Part shown: piece by piece, positions 1 through 11,396 of the stretch
How positions within the stretch are numbered: the stretch's first letter is position 1
Layout of the letters: each line of letters starts with the position of its first letter
Source of the DNA: Dentipellis sp. KUC8613
Lineage: Eukaryota; Basidiomycota; Agaricomycetes; Russulales; Hericiaceae
DNA: 64,000 nucleotides
Direction: 5' to 3'
Assembly (NCBI GenBank): GCA_002286715.1
Contig: NSJX01000015.1
Coordinates: 1,313-65,312 of the forward strand
Position numbers and translations under genes: made by a program
Notes under the pieces: model-generated
The model's database searches: none
What the model was told of the DNA's origin: nothing
What the model saw: only the letters and a program-made list of their open reading frames with translations

Positions 1-206
1 ATTGTGCTGTATACATAATTGTTGGGGCTATTGTATTGTATGCATAGAACATATAGTATATAAAGCTTCTTAAATTCCCAGAGCAATCATAGTAATAGCA
101 CCAATAGCACTGTCATAGCTCCAAGGGGAGAGTCTATAGCCTATCAACATAGAAACCTTACAAGTTATGAAGCACCATATTATAGTAAGAAAATTTTTTT
201 AAGATG

Positions 207-354
207 AGTTGGGAGTGGGCTGTCCCAGCCAGGGGAGATATTTCATCCCAGTTCATTATTACTTGGGTGTATAATATTAAGTTATGAAGTCTTGAAGTAA
301 TATCCCCCCTGGCTGAATCAGATCTGCCGCACTTGTGACGGCCCATTCCCAACT
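207..354. mobile_element. MITE-like short inverted-repeat element
   Basis: The two ends are inverted copies of each other. The left arm starts AGTTGGGAGTGGGCTGTC and continues into CAGCCAGGGGAGATAT. The right arm, read on the minus strand, gives AGTTGGGAATGGGCCGTC and then CAGCCAGGGGGGATAT, with about 20 extra bases between the two blocks. The arms enclose roughly 60 bp of AT-rich sequence without coding potential. This fits a non-autonomous miniature element or a large hairpin. No target-site duplication is evident and no transposase is nearby, so the mobile nature is inferred. Confidence 0.4.
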
Positions 355-1640
355 AGTAGTACTGGCGGATAAGAATAGTACAGTATCAGTCAGCGTATCA
401 GTAATACAAAGGAAAATTAGTAATAGTCCAAGACGAAGTCAGGTGCCATAGGTCAGTCATGTGCTCGTATCAAGTCGTAACACGAGCGAGGAGAAAAGCA
501 AGTCTCCCTCCGTTGAGATTCTCGGAGACGGGAAACCGAAGTCAACTTCACCAGTTGTGAGGGATGAACACCCCACACCTCAACCAGAATTGGTGCGTGC
601 ATACTCTCAGCTCGCGTTTCCCGCTGAATAACGCTCTCAAAGGTTACTCCTCATTTGCCTTGGGAGGACATTCTGTGGCCACCTTCGAACCCGAACAGGT
701 TCCCTCTCATAGTATCCCGAGAGGCTATTGCTGCAGAGCAGGCCCGTGTCACACACATGGTGAACGAGAGCATGGCTATGTTTGAGATGACCACGGCAAT
801 CAAGCTCGAGGCTTTGGAGTTGCGCAGGCTCTGGCTCCTTCGACAGGAGAGTACTAGAGCAAATTAGTAGCCATGACTCTCTTGTAACCGTCTTCCAGCT
901 ACAACGATTACCTATGCAATCGTGTGACATATGATCTGTAGTTGTGGTGTCTTTTATATGATTTCAAGGATACTCGCAGGCTTACGAAACCGTGACCAGT
1001 TCAGACAAAAGCAATGCCCGCGGGAATACTACGGTAGGAGACATTTCTTCCAAACGAGACTTGGGTTGATTGACACATACAATGTAGTATGAACCATAAA
1101 TCCGTTTGACTCTAATTCATACATATATGACTTTGCACAATTCTAAAGCCTGTCTCGAGAGTACGGAGACCCTGCCCAATGTCATTGTATACCCGCGGGG
1201 ATCTCTGTTGTTGAACTAATTCAGTAGAGAATACCCGCGGCTAATGAGTGTCACATCTTCGGCCACAAGCGAACTAAACTCCTTAGCTGAGGTGCTGAGA
1301 GCCTTTTCATTCTTTTTCTAAGCAAGGTCGATCACCCCATATATACCAGCCAATCTCTTTCGTGGTTGGTCAAGAAAAAGAAGTTGTCTACCAAGCAAGA
1401 AGTCCGACATAAAACGATGGAAATAATACACCCTAGAAAACTTTCTGAGCACCGCGGTCCGTCGCGAATTAATCGGATTGAACGGTGTTTTGTTTTTGGC
1501 CGGCTCTTTCTTTTCCTCTCATTTGTCGAGTCGCACACTGGAGGGAACAACGACTGGTCTGAGACGGGAAAACTCAGAGCAGCAACAGATCCGTCTAAGT
1601 CAGTCCCCGAGGGTGGCCCCATCTATCACACACGATATCG
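355..1640. other. No convincing gene
   Basis: Only short reading frames are present. The one at 655-867 on the plus strand (70 residues, ending in a charged helix rich in E, A, L and R) looks somewhat protein-like, but it has no upstream exon with good splice signals and no recognisable family. It may be a gene remnant. Confidence 0.4.
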
Positions 1641-1648
1641 CGATATCC

Positions 1649-2110
1649 TGGGCCCATCTATCTCCGACGGTGAACACTGACCATGGGCCCAACTATCTGA
1701 CGTGAGACATGGTGTTCATTGGGCCCACCGATCAAGATCGATAGTCCCGATTGTGGGCCCATCAACGTGTAAGGAGGTATGACACTATGGGCCCAGCGAG
1801 GTAGAGTGCGGCTATATGCCATACTAGACTGGCGTGGGCCCACCCAATGGAATCAGAATCATGGAGGCTTGGGCCCAACATGACAGAAGGCCGGATGTGG
1901 AGCGTGGGCCCAACATGACGGAATGAAAGATGGAGGGCATGGGCCCATACTAGACTGGCGTGGGCCCACCCAATGGAATCAGAATCATGGAGGCTTGGGC
2001 CCAACATGACAGAAGGCCGGATGTGGAGCGTGGGCCCAACATGACGGAATGAAAGATGGAGGGCATGGGCCCATTCATTGTTATACACTATCGCTATGTA
2101 CATGGGCCCA
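1649..2110. repeat. Array of 14 TGGGCCCA palindromes with about 35-bp period
   Basis: The core GGGCCC occurs at 1650, 1685, 1721, 1755, 1789, 1836, 1871, 1906, 1941, 1962, 1997, 2032, 2067 and 2104. Each has T before it and A after it. Spacings are 35, 36, 34, 34, 47, 35, 35, 35, 21, 35, 35, 35 and 37 bp. Spacer sequences mostly differ from each other, so the palindrome and its phasing are what is conserved. A 126-bp direct duplication accounts for the second half. The array may be a protein-binding array or a decayed minisatellite; the sequence does not decide. Confidence 0.85.
1821..2072. repeat. 126-bp direct tandem duplication inside the palindrome array
   Basis: Bases 1821-1946 and 1947-2072 are the same unit, starting ATACTAGACTGGCGTGGGCC and holding four GGGCCC sites each. 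I saw no mismatch when reading them side by side, so the duplication is recent compared with the rest of the array. Confidence 0.9.
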
Positions 2111-3191
2111 GATCGACTGGTCAAGGTACCTTAACCCGTTGTCAGGTGGGGTCTACCGTCTAACATGTACCTGATCGACTGCATTGTGTGGACTACGGGG
2201 AGCGCGAGCCGAGTGCAAAAACCCGTTCCTTGAGACACTGTGATGACTCGTGACTGTACGTGACGGTCTGGTACTCAGACTCCCCTCAAGCCTTATACTT
2301 CAAGCTATCTTCGTCTCTTTCAATATCTGCCTTGCCGTGTTCATGTCCTGCAGTTGCATGATCTCCTTTATCGACAATAATGGCAGGTTTGCAGGGATGA
2401 ACGAGTGAGCCGCCGTCAACACCGGTCACTTCGTCACTTCGTCACAGCAAAGTCACTGGACGCCTATTTTGGCAAGTACACTGGACCTCAATGTCACCCC
2501 GAGGAGATCACCTCGTATTCCGAGCTCAATTATGCTTGTAATGCAAAAGTACTTGCTTCAATGTGTGTAAATAGTCTCCCCGTAGTAGCTTGCATTTTTA
2601 GAAGATTTTCAAGCATTATTTACACTGAGAATGCTCTATCTTAAAGACGTGCTCACGCCATTTCGGCTGCAAGTTGGTGTACATAGCATTGCCCTGCTTT
2701 ATTCTCTGTTTCCACGAGCTTGAAATTTTTACACAACGGTGCCATGACTAACAAAAACAAAGTGTAAAATTTTCAGATTTTTCTGAGCACGAATGGCGAC
2801 ATTATCTCCGGCTGTATCAAGGACATGGGGTGGATCAAGGACGTGTGAAAGACTGTATGGCTCCGATGGGAGCCCTGGGCGCTTTGACGATTGGTCTCAT
2901 TAGGATCCGATATCACAACCTTTGGGTTTAGATGCGCCTTCGATTCTGATACTAATAGATCTCACAGATACATATCACCCTACTCATCGTTTGAACGTGT
3001 TGAGCCTTTATTGCTATACTGGCGCGATTGATCTACGTATATAACGCCTTCTGCACGAGGCCGTTCATCCATCGACTTTGCTTCCGTTCGTCGATCTACA
3101 TAACGTGAGTTTGCGTTCTGCTTCCGTGCCACACCTGCTTCTAATATCCTTGTTATGCAGACCTAGTTCCACGCGAGTAGTCGCCAACGCC
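2111..3191. other. No gene; promoter and 5' leader of the next gene
   Basis: No supported coding exon. An imperfect inverted repeat (GAAATTTTTACAC near 2722, GTGTAAAATTTTC near 2763) could form a hairpin. At 3105-3160 a GTGAGT...ATGCAG intron with good splice signals lies just upstream of the ATG at 3192, so the next gene probably has an intron in its 5' untranslated region. Confidence 0.4.
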
Positions 3192-3840
3192 ATGTCATCT
3201 CAACCAACTACGGAGCTCCCAGAGCTCATCTCCCCAGATGTGAGGCTCACGCCACTGGAGCTCGTGTTGTCCAGCGCTGGGCGACAGCGCAGGCAGGTGA
3301 CCCTGCCTGTGGATATGGTCGAGAAGCTGAACGAAGTGGTCACGTCATCGCCTGGTATCGGCGAGAAGGACTACGGCGGAGCCGACGATGCCGCCGAACA
3401 GTACGATAAAGAGTATACGAGCGTCCAGGAAAGGTGGCAGTTCCTTCCGGAGTGGCTGAGGCCGACGACGTATGAACAGAGTAATGCGATGCTTGGTATT
3501 GGTTCGTCTCTGTCATCACTGCTTCTGTCCTGATTTGCGCCTGATGCAACATGTGGCTGCGACAGTGACCACCGAAAGCCAGGAGAACACGCTTCGTTTG
3601 AAAGCACTGAAGATGCTTTCACCAGTGGTCCCCGACGATCCAGAAAGCAAGCGCGAGCTCGTTCAGCAGGTTCTGAACCTGATGCAGCAATTGATGCGGC
3701 AGATGGCTGGCGAGCTGCTGAATACCGGGACGCTACTGCAGGACCAGCGTCTGATCCAAGGGACGATTTGGGTGTATTGTACGTTCGAGGAGCGTGTGGA
3801 AGAGCTCAAACAGAACTGGATCCGGAGGAAGGCGCAGTAG
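3192..3840 (+). CDS. Unknown small two-exon protein, family C (copy C1)
   Basis: I do not recognise this protein. Exons 3192-3495 and 3566-3840 join in phase 1 (GTATTG...GACAG) and give about 192 residues. The ATG at 3192 follows a likely 5' UTR intron and matches the start region of its paralogue at 34572-35265. Exon 1 ends in a conserved block, EYTSVQERWQFLPEWLRP, equivalent to EYTTVQGIWSFLPQKLRP in the paralogue. Exon 2 is helical and ends with a VYC-x7-9-E-x4-W motif also shared by both. The arrangement (W-x3-P-x3-RP block, then a phase-1 intron about 12 residues later, then a helical exon) is the same as in the family B genes at 37-51 kb, so a distant relationship is likely. No signal peptide or membrane segment. 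It sits 400 bp upstream of, and on the same strand as, a monooxygenase gene. Confidence 0.65.
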
Positions 3841-4203
3841 CAGGTTCGTTCAGGTTTGTCTCCGGGAATTTCGTGTTATCACTTGGACATCTTTGTCGGC
3901 CCGTCCATTCCATCTGTTCAACGACCTGCTCGCTGATGTTAAGCCAAACTCAAAATTTAAACGACGTTTTGAGCAGTCACAGTATTCTTGGCTGTCTTTC
4001 TTCAGAAGCAGACTCATTCACGCTTACGCGTGTGAATCGAACTGTGGTCGGGTGTTGATGTGGGGATCGAGGTAAAGACCTCTTTAGCAATGCACGCAGT
4101 TCCCAACCTCCATTTGGTCCGCAAGCCACGTCTCTATCTCTCACTGCTGACAGGGAAGCTCAGTCAAACGACAGGGCCTTTCTATAGATACGTCGATGGG
4201 CGG

Positions 4204-4210
4204 TATATAA
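4204..4210 (+). promoter_or_regulatory. TATA box of the monooxygenase gene
   Basis: TATATAA lies 39 bp before the ATG at 4243, in the context GGTATATAAGG. This spacing implies a very short 5' leader. Confidence 0.45.
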
Positions 4211-4242
4211 GGAGAATCTTTCTCGGCGTCCTTTGCTCAGAC

Positions 4243-5987
4243 ATGGCTGCGAAAAACTTCCGTGTTGCCATAGTTGGAGGTGGCGTCTGCGGCGTCGTAT
4301 GTGCCATCGGTTTGCAGCGTGCAGGTATTCACGTCGACATTTTCGAAGCTGCGGTACGTGCCGTCTATTGAAGAGCTCATCCTTCAATATCTGACACGTG
4401 TCTGTTCAGACGAAATACGGTGAGGTGGGTGCAGGCATCGGAATTGGTACGGACCAGATATATCACGTATATCCTAGCAAAGCCTAATATTTCTCCACTG
4501 ACAATCTGAACTATACAGGGCCGAACGCAGTCCGAGTGCTGCAGAAGCTGGATCTTCTGAATGATATCACTTTCTCGGAGGATGAGGAGCCACCCGCTGT
4601 TCGCCCTTTCAAGTATAAGTTTCCCCCAAGTGACGTCGGAGCTGTGTTATTCCAGGTGAACGTCCATCTTGTAGCTACATCGAACAGAAGTGCTTAGACA
4701 CAGAACAGACTCCCGCTGGAGAGGATGACCTCAGCCTCGCAATGCATAGGTAGGTGATTGAATTTGATAAAACCGCGCACCTTGGCCCTCATGATTTTGG
4801 ACCTCAGGGCATCTCTTCTCGACACGCTCGTGAAGTCCATCGACCCTGCATTGACGTCTACACACTTCAACAAGCGATGTACCTCCATCACCGAGTCATC
4901 TGCCGCTCAATCGACTGCGACTCTCCACTTCTCCGACGGCAGTACGCACGAGACCGACGTCGTCATCGGCGCCGACGGCGTGAAGAGTACGGTCCGCAAT
5001 TTTGTTGCCGGCGAAGAGGCCTCAAAGAGTCTTGTATTCACGAACGGCATCGCGTATCGTGGTCTCGTCAGTATGGAGAAGGTGGAGGAGGCAGGGGTGA
5101 AGATCGAGGAAGATGTGTACGCCGTATGGATGGGCGATGGTGTTGTGCGCTTTTACTCTTTCGGTAGAGAAATTTACATCTGATCTGACTTTTCCTAGCA
5201 TCTTGTCACATACCCGATACGAAACAAGACAATAGTGAGTCTGCTGCTCTGTCTTTTACTATTCGTGGTGACTCATGTTTGTGGGATTCATGGTAGCTCA
5301 ACGTCGCTGCCTTCGCGATCGACTACAGCACACCTATGGGCCACAAACCTCGTCCTCCCGGAGAGCCGTGGGTCGTCCCCACTTCTCGAGAAGAAGTACT
5401 AGGCCATTTCAAAGGGTGGAACTGCGACGTCATGAAGATCCTCGAAAGCATCGAGCAGCCGACGAAGTGGTATGTGCATGGATTATATCCGCCTTTGGAT
5501 TCGTTCGTCAGGGGGCGAGTTGCGCTCATCGGTGATGCGGTATTTACAATGGAGTTCTCTTGCGAAGGAATGCGTCTGACATGTCGGACGTAGGCCCATG
5601 CGATGCTTCCTTTCCTCGCAGCGGGTGCTGGCCAGGGCATTGAAGATGCATATGTGATGTCTCGTCTGTTGGCGCACCCACAAACAGATGCCTCTAATCT
5701 CGAGGTATAATCATGCCATTGGTCTCAAGCGGGGCTGACGGTTTCTACACTCACTACAGGAAGTATTGAGGGCGTATGATCGCTTCCGTGCTCCTCGCGC
5801 AAACGACATCTCGCTGCGAAGCAAGCGCTGCGGAGACACCTACGAGGGATATGGTCCTTCGGGGCCTAGTGCTCGGGGACGAGAAGCCGATATGAAAGGT
5901 ATGTGGGAGGCAGTTTGGTACCATGATTTGGAAGCAGATGTAGAGGCTGCATTTGGGTGGCTCAGAGATGAGGGAATATGGTCGTAG
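4243..5987 (+). CDS. FAD-dependent monooxygenase, salicylate-hydroxylase type (copy 1)
   Basis: A group A flavoprotein hydroxylase that would use NAD(P)H and O2 to hydroxylate an aromatic or similar ring; the substrate cannot be told from sequence. Visible motifs in order are the dinucleotide fold VAIVGGGVCGVVCAIGLQRA at the N-terminus, a PNAVRVLQKL segment, the DG motif VIGADGVKSTVR, and the GD motif VALIGDA joined over an intron to AHAMLPFLAAGAGQGIEDA. The gene has about ten exons with introns near 50-60 nt. The start is the ATG that opens the Rossmann segment, and the C-terminus ends LRDEGIWS. No signal peptide, so probably cytosolic. A close paralogue lies on the minus strand at 18797-20528, with the same introns and a matching C-terminus; both copies have a Trk transporter to their right. 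Confidence 0.85.
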
Positions 5988-7730
5988 AGGACTGATGATT
6001 GAAGCAGATATTACGTGCGCTCTGAATTCGTGGCAAAACTTTCGCTCCCAGATGTAATCTGCTGATCTTACACCTGGTATATGATCCCTTTGCTGAGGTG
6101 CAAAGCATATGTGCTTTGCGGGAAGAGGAGAATCCGTCGAAAGAACGTTTCGGGCTCCGCCGAGCGTAGGCTTGGGGCCGTCTTCTCAGTTCTGCTCAAA
6201 ACAAAGATGTTTGCTTCCGGAGCGGCCTGTCTCGTCGCCACCCACTAGGCCCATTCACTAAGAGATGTGATTGCGAGCTGATGCGAAATTATTCTGGACA
6301 CTGGGAGGCTCCGACAATTTGCCCAGCTGCCGTGCGTTGACCTTATCCTGGCACAAACGCCCAATCCAACTGTACGACATTGACGTGCGTGTTTCTCTAT
6401 TTCAATCAGTATAACAACAGAGTGCGTATATTTATGATCTCGTGAATGACAGCGAAACTTTTTATCCTCTACTATGACCTGCGCATCGAGCGCGTCCGAT
6501 CTTGTTGCGTAAACAGGACTAAAACGGATGACCTGCGCTTTGGACTACATTGATGTGAAGGTACGTGACATTGACTGTTGTATTGACTTGCACCTTTTTA
6601 TAAACTGGATAGCAAATATTCATGCGTCAAACATTCTTCTGCTTATTGGTCACTTTACTGGGAAGGCTTGTTCTTCTTTTTTTTAGTCGGACTACGTAGG
6701 TCTCTGCTCATGGCGATCCCTAGCCGTCTGTGGTATTCATTGTGTCGAACCCAGCCATGAGTGTGCAATGGCCGCTCACCTCGCAGTCCATCTCTCATCC
6801 CCAATTCCACCCAACCGCTCTACTTACATCTCAGGTCAGATCCCAAATTTCTCGAGTGCGTCGTGGCCAGTCGTTGAACCGATGGATCAGTCTATATTTG
6901 CATTACGTTTGATCAACATCATGTTGACTGTGAAATCCGTTCCCGATCCTCACTGAGAGACAGCATTGAATATCGGCTGGCACTGCGAAAAGTCGACTGT
7001 TATGGGTTTCCTGTGAAGATCAGATCCATAATTGAGCGTGACTATGATGAGAAAAAAAGTCTACCTATCTCCAGAGTAGAAGCTACCTCAGCGTTATTCC
7101 TTTACATGAGAAAGCCTACTAGACTCCTTGATAGAAGCTCTACACATGGCGAAGAGGAGCAAGATGTTACGAATATAAGTGTTCCGTGATCTTGCAACAT
7201 GCGGCAGTATACGATAGTGCCCGGGCCGGAGTGAGCCGGCGCCCGATATGGGCGGTTCAGCCCCGAGTCTCTCTCCTCGTCCGTACACCTCCTTCCCCTC
7301 CACACGCCGCCCGTAGGTTCCACCGATCTCGCTAGGCAAGACGAGATCAGCACTTGACGGGACGTTTGGCGCGTACGTACACGATTCTACGCGTCCAGAG
7401 GCCAAAGGCGAGCGGGGAGAGGCAGCGCATATAGGTACCTTTCCACTTCACTTTGCCTGGATCGAGGATCGAGGAGCACCTAGTCTCGAATCCTAAGGTG
7501 AGCACGCATAGAAAAATTGGGTATTCTTTGGACTCATAGCGGAACGACGACAATCCCACGACGTGCAATCATTCTTATCTGACAGTTGGACCGGTTCGCA
7601 TGGTACCAGGTTTCCTGTCCAACGCGTATCTGACCAGCTCCCCCCAACTTGAACTTGGACTAGGCAGTATGCGCATTTGGTATCTCCGAGATGGACTGCA
7701 TTTTGACTGCATGCGATCTCACAGGTTACA
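5988..7730. other. Intergenic region, no gene seen
   Basis: The reading frames at 6730-6956 and 7094-7568 have no splice-linked partners and no recognisable content. The GC-rich part near 7200-7450 is probably the promoter and leader of the gene starting at 7731. Confidence 0.5.
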
Positions 7731-10510
7731 ATGCATTCGATACTGTCGCGCTTCCGAACCAGGGCCATTAGCCAAACCACCACTGATTCTTCCCAGTCCG
7801 GACCAGGACCCATCACGCCCACGAATTTAACGACAGACCCTCATGTTTTTCCACCTTCAACTCCTGCTAAGCCGTTCGTATCTCCTATCGAACGCAAGAT
7901 ATACCCCGACGTCAACTCTCTTTTGGAAGAATATTCTGCGCAGCCGTCTCCCATTGATAACACGCCAAGTCGGAGGCATTCCATTGATGGCGTGGCAGTA
8001 ACTCCTTTGCGGCCTCGCAGGCCCAGCTTGCCTATCACTCAAGCATCCCCAGTGCGTGAGGAGGAAGAAGCCCGAACACGCTCAGACACCCCGTCCTCCG
8101 TGGCCCAGTCCGCGAAGGCAGGCGGAAGTCGCTTTCTCTCCCGCATCTCGTCCATCACCGCGCCTGGAGAGTGGTCTACCTTTGGCCGAGTCAAGAAGGC
8201 CGACACCTCCATACCCAGCGAGTTCGGCGAGCAACCATCGGCTTGGCGCTCCCGCGTCGCGAAGAGCAAGGAACGAGGGGGCAGCACTCGCTCGTCAACG
8301 ACACAGAACCGCTCACGTCCGTCAACGGGCCCCACGGCGTCATCGAAGACGCCCAGCCGCAAGTCCTCTGACCGCCATTTGAACGTCGATGATAAGGAGA
8401 ACAGCGATGTTATACCCAGCCCGCCATCCTCTCAACCGCAGTCTGATGCATATACGCCGTCAAGCGGAAGGCCGCGGTCGAATACAACACCTGGGTCTCA
8501 CGCGCAATCATTCTCGTCGCGCTTCGCGCGCATCTCCACGCCAGTTGCTCGTCAACTCGGCTTTGATTCGCCTCGCACCTTCGGCCATCCTTCACCACAC
8601 AACCGCGGTCGTCCGGACGCGTCGCCACCACCACCGCTTCCGCCTCTGGACCATCCCGAGCTGGCGGCGACGCTGCTTCCCCGATCGCAACCGGATGCCA
8701 TGAGCAAGCCTCTGGACACGGCGCTCTTCCCCCAGAGCAAGACGTTCCCTCCTCGAACCGGAGGTGCTGATGCTCGCCAGCGCTCCCACAGCAACAGAGA
8801 AGAAGCAGAGCCGCATTGGCCAGAGAATCGCGCTATACGACCGTATCGCAGCATGCCGCGCGCACAACATATCTTCCATTCCTCTGCCTCCAAAGCCTCG
8901 AGTCAGCCTCTGACGAGTAGCCGGTCCCCGCGGTCGACGCGTCACGGGCGCCGCGTGAGTGCGGACCTGTTCGCGCGCCAAGCGGCGTCGGGCGTTGCGG
9001 CTGACAACCGCGACGAGCCCGCCCAGGGCTGGGCCGCGCGTGTTTCGCAAGAGATGATTCGTCTTGCGCTCGACGGCGGTGACGGCAATCCGGCCGGCGG
9101 GTCGGGCGGCCGGGCGGGACCGGCAGCCGAAACTGGAAACAAGGATACGGCACGTGGCCGGAGCGGGCCTCCCGCGTCGCCATCTCAGCCTCAGCCTACA
9201 TCTTTTCCCGCCCATCCCCCCGCCATCCCGCCCCTCTCTCCCTCCCTCTTCGCCTCCTTCGGCCTCGACGCCAGCCCGAAGCGCGATTTCGCAAAATACC
9301 CAGACGGGCTTCCATCGCCATCGGTGTCCCCACTCGACACGTCGACCAAGCGCGAGGACAAGGGACGAGCAGGAGGCATGCAGGACCCGGACCAGTCGTT
9401 TCAAAACAGGCTGCGAAGCACGCCCCCAAGCGGCCAAAAACCTCTGCGCAGCTCGTTGCGCGTCAAGTCAGCCACCGGTCCTGGGTTCGCGTCGTCTTCA
9501 CGAAATTCGCAGTCGCCCGGGACTCCTGTCCAGACGACTCCGACCGCGCACTTTGCTCGATCACTCAGCGATCCCTCCGCGTTTCAGACACCCGAACGCT
9601 CGGATCGCGCAAAGGGAAAGCGGAAAGCAGAGGAGGTCGACGTTACGCCGCCTGAGCAAAAAGCATCTGGACAGAAGGCCACCTCCTTCCAACTCCCCTC
9701 TGACCCTCGCAGTACGTGTATTTTACTCTCTCGCTTGAATGATCGCGACTTACGTCTATTTTAGCCCACCGCTCCTCGACTCCTCCGCACGCGCCCTCGT
9801 CTTACCACCGCAAACGCGCTCGTTTATCCTCCCCGCTCCCTACCCCCGTCCACTCGCGCCCGGGCTCCGCGCAGCCGCAGAACCTCACCGCACACAACAC
9901 TGGCACCGCGTCCAGTCGCACATCGTCGCGCCACCCCGCTGCCAATGCGAGCTTCACGCGCGGCACGTCCATGCGCTCTGCGCGCGCGAGCATCGACCGC
10001 GGCTCCGACCGCGACCGCCGCCAGAGCCTCTCCGGCGTGTCTATCCCTATCAGCGCGCTCGTCACGCCGCACGCGCCCTCTGTCGCGCGCACGTCACAGT
10101 TCCACATGCGCGATCCTCGTCGGCCGCCGAAGAAACTGGAGACGCCGTGGTCGCTCCGGCGTCGCACCGATGAGGAGGACGGCTCGCCTGTCCAGGCGTG
10201 GCTCTTCTTCATCGGGTTCGTGCTCTTCCCGCTCTGGTGGCTGGCCGCTGTCCTGCCCACCCCTCAAACGCGGCAGGTAGGCGGCTCGGATACGGAGAAG
10301 GCGGTCACGCTTGATGACCCGCAGATCGAATTCGGTAAGTCTTGTTCTCCTTGTACTGTGCCGTCTTTGTATGGGAAGTGGAGATACTGAGTGCGGGTCA
10401 TCGCTGCAGACGCAAAGTCATGGCGCTTCCGATGTCGAATCATGTCGGTGGTGTCGCTGTTCACGTACATCCCCTTCATCGTCCTCGTCGCCATCTTCGC
10501 GCCGCGATAG
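7731..10510 (+). CDS. Large Ser/Pro-rich protein with C-terminal membrane anchor
   Basis: Function unknown. Three exons (7731-9711, 9765-10334, 10410-10510) join in frame through GTACGT...TTTTAG and GTAAGT...CTGCAG introns, giving about 880 residues. The first 750 or so residues are low-complexity and probably disordered, rich in S, P, R and T with many basic and SP/TP sites, which suggests extensive phosphorylation. The C-terminus contains a hydrophobic segment (AWLFFIGFVLFPLWWLAAVL) and, after the last intron, SWRFRCRIMS and a second segment (VVSLFTYIPFIVLVAIF). The layout is a long cytoplasmic disordered region tethered by a two-pass hairpin. The ATG at 7731 begins the open frame. Codon third positions are strongly GC-rich, which creates long but spurious antisense frames at 8592-9437. 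Nothing like it sits beside the second monooxygenase, so it interrupts only the first monooxygenase/Trk pair. Confidence 0.8.
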
Positions 10511-11396
10511 CAGCCGCACACGCCACACAGCAAAACACACGTGCGCCACGCACACCACTGTCGCTTTCCAAGCTCTTCCGTTCCCGTTCGGTATCGCTGT
10601 CTGTCTCTTATGTTTCCCAGGGACCGTGTTGTCTTGTCTGCCGTCTGTGTTTTTATTGCCTATGTGTCTTGTGCCCCGCCCCGCCTCGCCCCGGACAATG
10701 TGGCGTCTGCTGTTTGGCTGTTGTCATTCATTCTTTTGTTATACCCCATGCATTGGACACCGCGCGTGCATTTAATACCTAGAGTCGAGAAGTAGTCGTA
10801 TGTGTTTGTTAGATAGCACCCGTACACTGTACATATCCCCCCCCGCACCCGCACTACCCCCCATCCCCACCACCTCCACCAGTTACAGTAGTTAGTTAGC
10901 CAGGCGTGGCGTGTATTGGTTGAGTCGCCTGGTCGTTACGAGTCTCCGCAATTGTGAATATGCAATACACTTTCCTGAAATACAGTGAAATGCTTGGCCT
11001 TGCGATGGTGAACGCGGAGGAAGACTGTCATTAACCCATCACGCAGCCTACCCGAGTTCGTCCACATAGCACTGCCGGCGGTTCCCCCGCCCCGTCAACT
11101 TGTCCGATTCCACTACACGGACTATGCGATGTCATCTAAACTTACAGGATCCCTCTGCCTTATGGAGGCTGTTCAGCAGCGCTTTCCCAGCCCTTGATAT
11201 TCCTCCTCTAGAACGGACCATCCCGACAATATCATGATGCCATGCTTCCCGGAGTCGCCGGACACCACGTTGCATACGCACCTTGCTTGCAACTTATACC
11301 CTCTCGCCCCTGCGTGGGGCGCTCTTCACGACCCCGGTAACGACTCTGATACCCAAGACCTAGTAGAGCTTGAAGCGTTGAATCAACACGGAGGAC
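10511..11396. other. 3' region and Trk promoter, no gene
   Basis: A pyrimidine-rich stretch near 10835-10880 with C runs, then AT-richer sequence. No exon with coding content before the Trk start at 11397. Confidence 0.5.

Noticed and set aside
1649..2110. CRISPR-like array from short palindromes with unique spacers
   Set aside because: The repeat is only 8 bp, the organism is a fungus, spacers of 27-29 bp are partly duplicated, and no cas genes exist. A eukaryotic palindrome array is the better description.
8592..9437. 281-residue minus-strand frame
   Set aside because: Antisense shadow of the GC-rich Ser/Pro-rich gene at 7731-10510; Arg/Gly-rich, with no start context or splice logic.
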